64,000 bases of DNA from VFMC01 sp040380855 (GTDB taxonomy: Bacteria > Actinomycetota > Acidimicrobiia > Acidimicrobiales > Ilumatobacteraceae), in contig JBEIIG010000009.1 of NCBI GenBank assembly GCA_040380855.1, positions 15,978-79,977 on the forward strand, given 5' to 3'. Under the pieces are notes generated by a model. The model saw only the letters and a program-made list of their open reading frames with translations. It did no database searches and was not told where the DNA came from. A program made the position numbers and the translations under genes. Shown here piece after piece: positions 28,870-36,714 of this stretch (position 1 is the first letter of the stretch; each line of letters starts with the position of its first letter).

Positions 28870-29706
28870 ATGTCCTCGAGCCCTCCGTCATCCGTCACGG
28901 ATGCCAGTGCCGCTCCGTCAGGCCGACCACTTCCCCGGGTCATCGCCGTTGCCAACCAGAAGGGTGGCGTCGGTAAGACGACGACGACCGTGAATCTGGG
29001 TGCCTGCCTGGCCGAACTCGGATTCCGCACCCTGGTGATCGATCTCGATCCCCAAGGCAATGCGTCGACGGGTCTCGGCATCGAGAACCGCGGCCTGGAA
29101 ACGTCGATGTACCACGTCATCATGCACGACGTCCCGCTCGACCAATGCATCGAGCCCACGGCAGTGAAGAACCTGTTCGTCGCCCCAGCGAGCCTCGATC
29201 TCGCCGGCGCCGAGATCGAGTTGGTGCCGGCGTTCAGTCGCGAGGGTCGTCTGCGGCGAGCCGTCGACGCTGTACTCGACGACTACGACTACGTGTTGAT
29301 CGATTGCCCCCCGTCACTCGGCCTGCTCACGGTCAACGGCCTGAATGCAGCACGGGAAGTGTTGGTGCCGATCCAGTGCGAGTACTACGCCCTGGAAGGC
29401 TTGGGACAGTTGCTGCGCAACGTCGATCTCGTGAAGCGCAACCTCAATCCGACACTGGAAGTGTCGACGATCGTCTGCGTGATGTACGACGCCCGGACAA
29501 AGTTGGCTGATCAGGTCGTGCACGAGGTACGGGAGCATTTCGGCGACAAGGTGTGTCGCACGGTGGTACCACGCACGGTGCGCCTGTCGGAGGCGCCCTC
29601 GTTCGGTCAGCCGATCATCACCTTCGACCCCACCTCACGTGGTGCGGTGGCGTATCGAGAAGTGGCAAAGGAGGTCAGTCGTGGCTCGGCCAGGAGGACT
29701 GGGTAA
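28870..29706 (+). CDS. parA: Chromosome partitioning ATPase ParA (Soj)
   Basis: 278 aa. The deviant Walker A KGGVGKTTTT (residues 31-40) is preceded by RVIAVANQ, with LVIDLDPQGNASTGLG (Walker A') and VLIDCPPSLGLLTVNGL (Walker B), then EYYALEGLGQLL and the C-terminal PRTVRLSEAPSFGQPI. A 21-residue polar N-terminal extension precedes the fold. It forms nucleotide-dependent DNA-bound dimers that are relayed by ParB-parS. Translation of parB starts inside its 3' end. Confidence 0.95.
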   Translation: MSSSPPSSVTDASAAPSGRPLPRVIAVANQKGGVGKTTTTVNLGACLAELGFRTLVIDLDPQGNASTGLGIENRGLETSMYHVIMHDVPLDQCIEPTAVKNLFVAPASLDLAGAEIELVPAFSREGRLRRAVDAVLDDYDYVLIDCPPSLGLLTVNGLNAAREVLVPIQCEYYALEGLGQLLRNVDLVKRNLNPTLEVSTIVCVMYDARTKLADQVVHEVREHFGDKVCRTVVPRTVRLSEAPSFGQPIITFDPTSRGAVAYREVAKEVSRGSARRTG

Positions 29707-30625
29707 AGGACTCAGCGCACTGATTCCCCCGACGGAGGGGGTGGAGACGGCGGCGAGCGACCAACCTCGGTTGGAGGATGTGCCGATCGATGCAATCGTC
29801 GAGAACCCCAAACAGCCGCGTATGCATTTCGACGAGGAGTCACTCGCCGATTTGAGCGCATCGATCCAGGAGATCGGTGTGCTGCAACCCGTGCTCGTCC
29901 GTCCGGTGGGCGATCGGTACGAGTTGATCGCCGGCGAACGTCGATGGCGAGCGGCCAAGCGGGCGGGACTGTCGGTGATCCCCGCCATCGTTCGGACCAC
30001 CGACGACCTCGGTTCGGCCGAGCGGGCACTGGTCGAGAACCTGCACCGCAAGGATCTGACCCCGCTGGAAGAGGCATCGGCCTACCAGCAGTTGATCGAG
30101 GTCTTCTCGCTCACGCACGACCAGGTCGCCAGTCGGGTGGGCAAGAGCCGCTCGGCCGTGAGTAACAGCCTGCGACTGCTCACGCTGCCGCCGTCGATCC
30201 AGGGCTACCTGGCCGATGGGCGCCTCACCGCCGGCCATGCGCGAGCATTGCTGGGCACGCCGGATCGAGCCTTCCAGGAACAGCTCGGTCGACGGGCGGC
30301 TACCGAGTCGTGGACGGTGCGGGCCGTCGAGGAGGCGGTGCGCGACCGTCAGGCCGGTGGCCCGCGGCCACCGGCAACCGATGAACCCGCTTCCGGTGCG
30401 GCAGCGACACCAGGTAACCGAACCTCGCCACCGCGGCTGCGGCCTCCCGGTCTGTTGGAACTCGAGGAGCTGCTGGCCGACCATCTCTCGACCTCGGTCG
30501 AGGTGACGATGAGCGCCAAGCGCGGCAAGATCGTGATCGACTTCGCCGATCTCGAGGATCTCGAGCGGTTGTACTACCTGATGAACCCTACGGGCCTCGG
30601 TCAACCAGCCACCCAGAGTGAGTGA
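29681..30625 (+). CDS. parB: Chromosome partitioning protein ParB
   Basis: 314 aa from the GTG at 29681 with AAAGGAGG upstream; it overlaps parA by 26 nt. It begins VARPGGLGKGLSALIPP as usual, then the CTPase domain with NPKQPRMHFDEESL and ELIAGERRWRAAKRAG (GERRxRA), the HTH DQVASRVGKSRSAVSNSLRLLTLP and a C-terminal dimerisation domain. Between the HTH and C-terminus there is a proline-rich linker (about 238-265). It binds the two parS sites upstream of parA. Confidence 0.95.
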   Translation: MARPGGLGKGLSALIPPTEGVETAASDQPRLEDVPIDAIVENPKQPRMHFDEESLADLSASIQEIGVLQPVLVRPVGDRYELIAGERRWRAAKRAGLSVIPAIVRTTDDLGSAERALVENLHRKDLTPLEEASAYQQLIEVFSLTHDQVASRVGKSRSAVSNSLRLLTLPPSIQGYLADGRLTAGHARALLGTPDRAFQEQLGRRAATESWTVRAVEEAVRDRQAGGPRPPATDEPASGAAATPGNRTSPPRLRPPGLLELEELLADHLSTSVEVTMSAKRGKIVIDFADLEDLERLYYLMNPTGLGQPATQSE

Positions 30626-30681
30626 ACCTCACCCTGTGTGCATCATCAGGTAGCGCTTCAGCCTGAGGGTTACGCACATTC

Positions 30682-30702
30682 AGTGGACAACACTGTGGAT
30701 AA
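30682..30702 (-). promoter_or_regulatory. Two tandem DnaA boxes after parB
   Basis: TGTGGATAA (30694-30702) is the exact complement of the consensus DnaA box TTATCCACA, and AGTGGACAA (30682-30690) has one mismatch to the complement of TTGTCCACA. They point the same way, 12 bp apart, in the 85-bp convergent gap between parB and the cwlM-like gene. They may be an accessory origin element or a DnaA-binding reservoir. Confidence 0.6.
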
Positions 30703-30710
30703 ACCCTCGA

Positions 30711-31676
30711 CTAGGCAATGAGTGTCCACACCCTCATCCACGTCTGGAGGGCGCGGCCGACCGCTTGACCAATGGCTGGTGCAGCATCGACCGCGGTGCG
30801 GATCGGTGCCAACGAGCACAGCACCGCGGGCATCTTCGTCTCGCGGAGCACCGGCAGGCGAAGGCCGCTCGGCTCGTCGAGCACCAGTCCACAGCGGGCC
30901 AGTTCCGTGGAGAGGCACTCCGCGAGGGTGCGGCCGCCCACCGACTCGAAGGTGGGCACCCGGTAATAGGTGACCACCGACCGTTCGCCGGCGATGCCGT
31001 CGAAGCCGAGGTACGCCTGCGCTGCGAACTCGTTGGCCGCTCGTGCCTGCGCCACGGCGTCGGGCTCGTCGAGGGGCACCACTTGGGCGCCCAACTGTCG
31101 CAACTCGCGGCTCGCCAGGCGGGTGATGGTGCTCAGACCACCGAAGTGGCCCACCACGATGCGCACGTCGCGGAGGTCCGACGACGACTGGCGTAGCAAC
31201 TCGCGTTCACGTACGGCGCCGATGCCTGGTCCGGAACCGGTCTGGCCGATCACCCGGTCGAGCATCCGAACCGTATGGACTCCGCACACCCCATCGGCGC
31301 CGAGCCCACAGTTGGTCTGGAAGTCGGCGAGTGCTCGGGCCGTACGCGGACCGAAGATCCCGTCGACACGACCGCAGTCGAACCCGAGGCGGTTCAACCG
31401 GCCCTGGAGTTCGGCGACGTCGTCGCCACGAAGGTTGGGTGAGGTGAGCAGCAGCAGCCGGTCGCCCAGTTTCCACGTGGCCTCGACCAGGGCTTTCCAG
31501 CACTCGAGATCGCAGGAGTCGGCGACACGAAGCCCGCGCGCCACCTGGAACGACTGCAAGGCAGCCACGGTGGCTGGGCAGAACTCGCCGAGTACTGCAC
31601 CGGTGGTCGGGAAACCTGCAGCGACGAGCCGCCGCTGCAGGTCGCGGACCGCGTCGCCGCGCTGGCCTGGGGTCAG
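30711..31676 (-). CDS. CwlM-like peptidoglycan-binding / amidase-fold protein, catalytically degenerate
   Basis: About 321 aa. Two PG-binding repeats (PGQRGDAVRDLQRRLVAAGF and GDDVAELQGRLNRLGFDCGRVDGIFGPRTARALADFQ) are followed by an Amidase_3 fold (VRIVVGHFGGLSTITRLASRELRQLGAQVV). Expected zinc ligands and catalytic Glu are missing at HGG- and IHAN-like positions (GHFGG, AYLGFDG). In mycobacteria CwlM holds the same slot beside trxB-trxC and parAB and regulates peptidoglycan synthesis rather than cutting it. The start is uncertain: CTG 31676 overlaps the trxA stop, and ATT 31694 has an SD. Confidence 0.82.
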   Translation of the reverse strand: MTPGQRGDAVRDLQRRLVAAGFPTTGAVLGEFCPATVAALQSFQVARGLRVADSCDLECWKALVEATWKLGDRLLLLTSPNLRGDDVAELQGRLNRLGFDCGRVDGIFGPRTARALADFQTNCGLGADGVCGVHTVRMLDRVIGQTGSGPGIGAVRERELLRQSSSDLRDVRIVVGHFGGLSTITRLASRELRQLGAQVVPLDEPDAVAQARAANEFAAQAYLGFDGIAGERSVVTYYRVPTFESVGGRTLAECLSTELARCGLVLDEPSGLRLPVLRETKMPAVLCSLAPIRTAVDAAPAIGQAVGRALQTWMRVWTLIA

Positions 31677-32011
31677 TGGGAAGACGGCAGAAATGCTTCG
31701 AGCTCCTGCAGCAGCGCGCTCTTGCCCTTCGCGCCGACGAGTCGCTTGGCGACCTGGCCCTTGTCGAACACGAGCAGGGTGGGAATGCTCATCACGTTGA
31801 ACCGCATCGCCAGGTCGGGGTTCTCGTCGACGTTCAGCTTGGCGATGGTGATCTTGCCCTGCTGCTCGGAAGCGATCTCGCCGAGGATGGGGGCGATCAT
31901 CTTGCACGGACCGCACCACTCGGCCCAGAAGTCGACCACCACGGGGAGATCGCTCGACGCGATCGTCTCGTCGAACGTGGAGGTGGTGAGGGTGACGATG
32001 CCATCGGCCAT
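31673..32011 (-). CDS. trxA: Thioredoxin
   Basis: 112 aa from the ATG at 32011. Active site WAEWCGPCKM with C33 and C36, cis-Pro region MSIPTLLVFDKGQ, length normal. It reduces disulfides in cytoplasmic proteins and is recycled by the thioredoxin reductase encoded 88 bp upstream, the same order as trxB2-trxC in mycobacteria. An AAAGGACCC-type Shine-Dalgarno (minus strand) precedes the start. Confidence 0.95.
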   Translation of the reverse strand: MADGIVTLTTSTFDETIASSDLPVVVDFWAEWCGPCKMIAPILGEIASEQQGKITIAKLNVDENPDLAMRFNVMSIPTLLVFDKGQVAKRLVGAKGKSALLQELEAFLPSSH

Positions 32012-32099
32012 GACGGGTCCTTTCACAGGGAGGTCTGCATGATAACGACTGCAACCCGATGCCGATCGTGACCATTCCCGGCCACGCGCAGGCGATGGT

Positions 32100-33047
32100 T
32101 CAGTGGGGGTGGTTGGCTTCGAGCCAGCGCTCGGCGTCGATGGCCGCCATACAACCCGATCCGGCGGCGGTGATGGCCTGTCGGTAGGTGTGGTCCTGCA
32201 CATCGCCGCACGCGAACACGCCGTCGACATTGGTGTAGCTCGACCCGGGCCGGGTGACGAGGTACCCGCTGTCTTCCATGTCGAGCACCCCGCGGAACAG
32301 ATCGGTGTTGGGACGGTGGCCGATCGCCACGAATACACCGGTGACCGGCAACGTGCCAACCGCTCCGGTGACCGTGTCGCGGATCAGGGCACCTTCCAAC
32401 TTCTCGTCGCCCAGCAGGTCGTCGATCACCGTGTTCCAGCGGATCTCGATCTTCGGGTTGTCGAGGGCTCGCTCCTGCATGATCTTCGAGGCGCGCAGTT
32501 GATCGCGGCGAACGAGCAGGATCACCTTCGAGGCGAACTTGGTGAGGAATGTGGCCTCCTCGATGGCCGAGTCGCCACCACCCACCACGGCGATCTCCTG
32601 ACCACGGAAGAAGAACCCGTCGCAGGTGGCGCATGTCGACAGCCCGTGACCGATGAGCCGGCTCTCGGCCTCGAGGCCCAGCATGAGGCTCTGCGCGCCG
32701 GTGGACACGATCACCGTGTGAGCGAGGTGTAGGTCGTCGCGGATCCACACCTTGAAGGGTCGTTCGGAGAAGTCGATCGAGGTGACCTTGGCGGTGATGA
32801 ACTCGGCACCGAAACGCGATGCCTGCTCGCGCATGTTCGTCATCAGTTCGGGGCCCATGATGCCGAGGGGGAAACCAGGGAAGTTCTCGACCTCGGTGGT
32901 GAGCATCAACTGTCCACCGGGCTGGTCGGTCGTGCTCGACGGCTCGCCCTCGATGACGAGCGGCTGCAGGTTGGCGCGGGCGGTGTAGATGGCGGCGGTG
33001 AGGCCGGCAGGGCCCGAACCGATGATGATGACGTTACGGATGCTCAC
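32100..33047 (-). CDS. trxB: Thioredoxin reductase (NADPH)
   Basis: 315 aa FAD flavoprotein. FAD motif IIIGSGPAGLTAAIYTARA, redox pair CATC (C139, C142), NADPH motif VVGGGDSAIEEATFL and the C-terminal FAD motif VDGVFACGDVQDHTYRQAITAAGSGCMAA are all present. Transfers electrons from NADPH to thioredoxin. It opens the trxB-trxA-cwlM-like set on the minus strand. A two-helix membrane protein gene ends 27 nt upstream. Confidence 0.96.
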   Translation of the reverse strand: MSIRNVIIIGSGPAGLTAAIYTARANLQPLVIEGEPSSTTDQPGGQLMLTTEVENFPGFPLGIMGPELMTNMREQASRFGAEFITAKVTSIDFSERPFKVWIRDDLHLAHTVIVSTGAQSLMLGLEAESRLIGHGLSTCATCDGFFFRGQEIAVVGGGDSAIEEATFLTKFASKVILLVRRDQLRASKIMQERALDNPKIEIRWNTVIDDLLGDEKLEGALIRDTVTGAVGTLPVTGVFVAIGHRPNTDLFRGVLDMEDSGYLVTRPGSSYTNVDGVFACGDVQDHTYRQAITAAGSGCMAAIDAERWLEANHPH

Positions 33048-33074
33048 ACAGGGCCTTTCCGGGCGAGAGCGGAT

Positions 33075-33416
33075 TCAGGCGGGACGATCGGTGTCGCTCG
33101 GGTGGCGCTGCCGCATGCACAACACGCCCGCCACGAACAACACAGCGGCGCTGACGAGGTACGACACCCAGACGCTGGAATCGGCGTCGATCCACCCGCC
33201 GATGTTGACCAGTCGCTGCAGCAACTTGGTGAACACGATGACGAGCAGCGTGAAGGTGGCGACCGATGCGACGCCGATGACCGTGCCGAACACCAGTGCT
33301 CTGACGATCGTGACCACCCGCACCGTGGCGGTGTCGCGTACCCACCCGACCCAACGCTCGACCTGGTCGGCGAGTTGGGCGGGCCAGTTCGGATCGGTGA
33401 GCGGGTTGCCCGGCAT
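33075..33416 (-). CDS. Small two-helix membrane protein, unknown
   Basis: 113 aa, not recognised as a named family. An amphipathic N-terminus (LADQVERWVGWVRDTATVRVVTIVRAL) precedes two hydrophobic helices (about 37-60 and 84-102). It sits between the anti-sigma gene and trxB, an insertion relative to mycobacteria. It follows the anti-sigma gene after 39 nt, so it may be part of the sigma operon. Function unknown. Confidence 0.65.
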   Translation of the reverse strand: MPGNPLTDPNWPAQLADQVERWVGWVRDTATVRVVTIVRALVFGTVIGVASVATFTLLVIVFTKLLQRLVNIGGWIDADSSVWVSYLVSAAVLFVAGVLCMRQRHPSDTDRPA

Positions 33417-33455
33417 GGGGGCGAGCCTACTTGCTGGTGCCCAGCGGCGACAGGG

Positions 33456-34268
33456 TCAGGGTTGCACCGTGACGATCACGGCGCAGGAGAACGAGTCGAG
33501 CGCACTGATCGCTCCGTCGGCCGATCGCACGACGATGGCCTGTTGCTGGCGGTACACGACGGTGCCGAGCACTTCGACGTCGCTCGGCAAACAGGCCGCC
33601 GCGGGAATCGAGCGAGTGGTAGCGGATGTGGCGGTGAGGTCGGCGGCGAATGCCGCGAGTGCCTGGGGCGAATCGATCGTGGGTGCTGTGCCGTACTCGG
33701 CTGCTCCGTCGATCGAGCCGATGGTCGACACCGGTGCGTTCGCTGGTGCCGGCACCGGGCTGGTGACCCCGACTCCCGTCATCGTCTCGGCCGGCGCCGG
33801 AGCCAGGGTGTCGGCCGTGGCCGTGAGCACACCGGTGGCGGTTGCCTCGGCCTGTTTGGCCTCCGGGACGACGACGTCGCTGCCTGCAGGTGCAGCGTCG
33901 CTCTGGGTGGCTGCATTGGAACTGGCGCTGGCCTCGGTCGCCACTGCGACGTTGGAGCCGTCGTCGGACCGGGTGTCGAGCGAGCGCAGCACGACGCCGC
34001 CCACCGCCAGCACGGCGACCGCAGCGGCCGCACCGGCGAGCCAGCGGTACCGCCGTTCGCGGTGCGCAGCCAGCGAGACGGGCGCCGCCGCCGGGGCCGC
34101 TGCTGCGGCGGCGAGCGGGGCGGCCTGGAGTTCGTCGAAGGCGGCGAGCGCGGCGGCGAGTGCCTGCTCGCGGGCCTCGGCCGGCACTGCGACATCGCGC
34201 AGCGAGGCGCGCAACGGCAGCCATTCGGCTTCGCTCGGGGCGCCGGGGTCGAGGGTGTCGTCGCTCAT
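33456..34268 (-). CDS. Putative anti-sigma factor with transmembrane helix
   Basis: 270 aa. A cytoplasmic N-terminus (1-75, EWLPLRASLRDVAVPAEAREQALAAALAAF), one membrane helix at about 77-97 (YRWLAGAAAAVAVLAVGGVVL) and a long alanine/threonine-rich extracytoplasmic region ending in a cysteine-containing segment (ACLPSDVEVL ... DSFSCAVIVTV). Its gene overlaps the ECF sigma gene by 4 nt and occupies the rsmA position next to sigM in mycobacteria. It probably sequesters the sigma factor. No zinc HxxxCxxC motif is visible, so it is not a classical ZAS anti-sigma. Confidence 0.75.
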   Translation of the reverse strand: MSDDTLDPGAPSEAEWLPLRASLRDVAVPAEAREQALAAALAAFDELQAAPLAAAAAAPAAAPVSLAAHRERRYRWLAGAAAAVAVLAVGGVVLRSLDTRSDDGSNVAVATEASASSNAATQSDAAPAGSDVVVPEAKQAEATATGVLTATADTLAPAPAETMTGVGVTSPVPAPANAPVSTIGSIDGAAEYGTAPTIDSPQALAAFAADLTATSATTRSIPAAACLPSDVEVLGTVVYRQQQAIVVRSADGAISALDSFSCAVIVTVQP

Positions 34269-34861
34269 GGTGCAGGTGTTGGACGTTCGGACGGGTCGTC
34301 GCGGTTCCCGGCTCGCAACAGTTCGACCAACTGGGCGCGGCCGCGGGCGATACGGCTCTTCACGGTGCCGACCGGGACGTCGAGCGCCTCGGCGATCTCG
34401 GCGTAGTCGAGATCGCCCACATCACGCAGGACGAGTGGCACGCGGAAGGTCTCGGGAAGTTCGGCCAGTGCAGCGTCGATGGCCATGCGATCGGCGATCG
34501 CCTCGACCTGCGGTCCGGCGTCGGGATCGACGATCTGCACATCGCCGCCCTCGGCCCGTGGGTCGCTGCGATCGTCGACCAGCATCGGCCGGCGTCGGCG
34601 CCGCCGCAGCTCGTCGAGGCTGGCATTGGTGGCGATCCGGTAGGCCCAGGTGGAGAACGAGGCCCGGCCGTCGAAGCGGCCGATGCTGCGTGCGATCGAG
34701 ATGAGTGCGTCCTGGGCCGCGTCGGCGGCGTCGGCGTCGTTGCCGGTGATGCGCCGGCAGACGGCGAAGATGCGGTCGTAGTGGCGTCGGAGCAGGGTGT
34801 CGAGCGCTCGGCGGTCGCCGCCCGCTGCGGCCTGCACCAGTGCGTTGTCGTCGTGCATCAT
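34265..34861 (-). CDS. ECF RNA polymerase sigma factor (SigM-like)
   Basis: 198 aa from the ATG at 34861 (another ATG at 34858; longer starts fall in the kinase gene). Region 2 (LLRRHYDRIFAVCRRITGNDADAADAAQDALISIARSI ... STWAYRIATNASLDELRRRR) and region 4 (LPETFRVPLVLRDVGDLDYAEIAEALDVPVGTVKSRIARGR) are complete. The order kinase, sigma, anti-sigma, then trxB matches mviN-sigM-rsmA-trxB2 of M. tuberculosis. The start overlaps the kinase stop (ATGA), coupling both. Confidence 0.92.
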   Translation of the reverse strand: MMHDDNALVQAAAGGDRRALDTLLRRHYDRIFAVCRRITGNDADAADAAQDALISIARSIGRFDGRASFSTWAYRIATNASLDELRRRRRRPMLVDDRSDPRAEGGDVQIVDPDAGPQVEAIADRMAIDAALAELPETFRVPLVLRDVGDLDYAEIAEALDVPVGTVKSRIARGRAQLVELLRAGNRDDPSERPTPAP

Positions 34862-36603
34862 CCGGTGGCCGTGAACCGCAACTCGGTGAGCGTGCCCCGG
34901 AAGGGGTTGTCGGAGCTGCACGACTCGGACGGGCCGAGTTGGCGCATGAGCACCAGCATGTGACGCGCAGGCATGAGCACGGGGACGGTGAGGGTCTTGG
35001 CGGCGAGCGCATTGGCGCTGGCGATCGACTCACCCCATGCGGCGATGGACGCGGGCGGAGCCTCGTCGGTACTGGCGTACACCTCGACGATCCACGGTGC
35101 GCTGGCGATGTCGATGTCGAGCGATCCGGTGGCGGCGACATCGAACGTGGCCACCACGCCGACGCCACCCTTGCCCCCGAGGTACTCCGACGAGTAGCAC
35201 ACGGTCGACCAACCCGTGGCCGGGTCGCCGTCGATCAGTGCGTTCGCCTGATCGTCGTTCTCCTCCCCGTCGCCATCGGGGTCGAACGCGGCCACGGCGG
35301 CGATCGATGCGCCGATGATGGGGGCGGCGGTGGCCGCCGGCTCGACGGGTGCGGTGGGTGCGGTTGGCGCAATCGTCGTGGCCACGCCCGCATCGGACAT
35401 GTTGCGACCCAGGCCGTTCACGAGGACCACCACCAGCACCGCTGCGGTGAGGAGCAGTGCGCCCACCAACACCAGTGACGGGCCGCGCCGCTGCTGGTAG
35501 CGACGGTTGGGGTGCTGGCGGACGAACCCGGTGCCGGTGGGCGTGCGGTCGCGCTCGACCCGGGTGGCGGCGGTGGCCGTGCGGCTCATCGGCGAGGCCG
35601 GCACCGGCTGGTACCCACCGACGGCTCGTGGCGGTCGACTGCTCGGGCCGACCACCGACGCCGGCGGTGCACCCCGCACCGGTTCACGCAGGGTGGGATC
35701 GACGACCCGTTGTGTGGCGTCGGTTGGCTCGCCCGACAGCATCGGGTCGGCCGGCCGGTTCTGGATCTCGACGATTGCGGCCCGCACAGCGGCGCCGCTC
35801 GCGTAGCGCTGCTCGGGCTTGCGGGCGAGCAACCGGTGGATGAGTTCGGGTAACCCGCGCGGCAGCGTGGGCCGCAACCGCGTGATGTCGGTGGGGTCGC
35901 GCTGGAGGCGGGCCAACGCGGTGTCGGCGTCGTTCTGGCCGAGGAACGGCACTCGGCCCGCAAGGCACTCGTAGAGGACGAGGCCCAGAGAATAGAGATC
36001 GGCCCGACCGTCGAGTCGCCGACCACGCACCTGCTCGGGCGACAGGTACTTCGCGGTACCCATCATGATGTTGTCGTTGGTGAGGTCGTCGCCGGCCGAT
36101 TCGAGGCCCTTGGCGATACCGAAGTCGGTGAGCAGCACACGACCGTCGGGCGTGATCAAGATGTTGGCGGGCTTGACGTCGCGGTGCACCATGCCGGCCT
36201 GATGGGCGGCATCGAGGGCACTCGCCACGCACGACCCGATGTGCATCGTCAGGTCGGGGCTGAGACGCTTCTGGTCGTCGAGCAGCTGCCGCAGGCTCTT
36301 GCCGCTGACGAGTTGCATCACGACCGCCTGCCTGCCGGCCTCCTCGATGGCGTCGTACACGGCGACGATGTTGGGGTGGTTCAACTGGGCCACGGTGATG
36401 GCTTCGCGGCGGAACCGCTCGGCGACGACCGGGTCGTTGGCGAGTGTCGGCTTCAGCAACTTCACGGCCACCTGACGCGACAGCTGCAGATCGGTGGCCA
36501 CCCACACCTCGGCCATACCACCTTGCGCGAGTCGACGATCCAGCCGGTAGCGCTGGGCGAGAACAGTCGGCGGTGGCGACGGGGGACTGGCGGTGGTGGA
36601 CAT
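34858..36603 (-). CDS. Membrane Ser/Thr protein kinase with extracellular discoidin-like domain, in the mviN slot
   Basis: 581 aa from the ATG at 36603 (ATG 36648 also possible). PknB-type kinase domain (about 18-275) with GGMAEVW loop, K48 in VAVKLL, E67 in FRREAI, HRDVKPAN (D142) and DFG (D160), all catalytic residues intact. A Thr/Arg-rich juxtamembrane stretch, one membrane helix near residue 390, an acidic Thr/Pro linker (with FDPDGDGEEND), and a C-terminal beta-rich domain resembling F5/8-type folds follow. This equals the C-terminal half of mycobacterial MviN, but MurJ is absent and the kinase looks active. Confidence 0.85.
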   Translation of the reverse strand: MSTTASPPSPPPTVLAQRYRLDRRLAQGGMAEVWVATDLQLSRQVAVKLLKPTLANDPVVAERFRREAITVAQLNHPNIVAVYDAIEEAGRQAVVMQLVSGKSLRQLLDDQKRLSPDLTMHIGSCVASALDAAHQAGMVHRDVKPANILITPDGRVLLTDFGIAKGLESAGDDLTNDNIMMGTAKYLSPEQVRGRRLDGRADLYSLGLVLYECLAGRVPFLGQNDADTALARLQRDPTDITRLRPTLPRGLPELIHRLLARKPEQRYASGAAVRAAIVEIQNRPADPMLSGEPTDATQRVVDPTLREPVRGAPPASVVGPSSRPPRAVGGYQPVPASPMSRTATAATRVERDRTPTGTGFVRQHPNRRYQQRRGPSLVLVGALLLTAAVLVVVLVNGLGRNMSDAGVATTIAPTAPTAPVEPAATAAPIIGASIAAVAAFDPDGDGEENDDQANALIDGDPATGWSTVCYSSEYLGGKGGVGVVATFDVAATGSLDIDIASAPWIVEVYASTDEAPPASIAAWGESIASANALAAKTLTVPVLMPARHMLVLMRQLGPSESCSSDNPFRGTLTELRFTATG

Positions 36604-36714
36604 GTCCGCAGGGAACGCTAGTGGTGCCGACCGCAACGGCATCGGCAATCGGCCGACGTGATCGATTGCGGTGGGGTCAGCGCGCCTCGTGGTCGGCGCC
36701 GTCGGGCATCCGGG

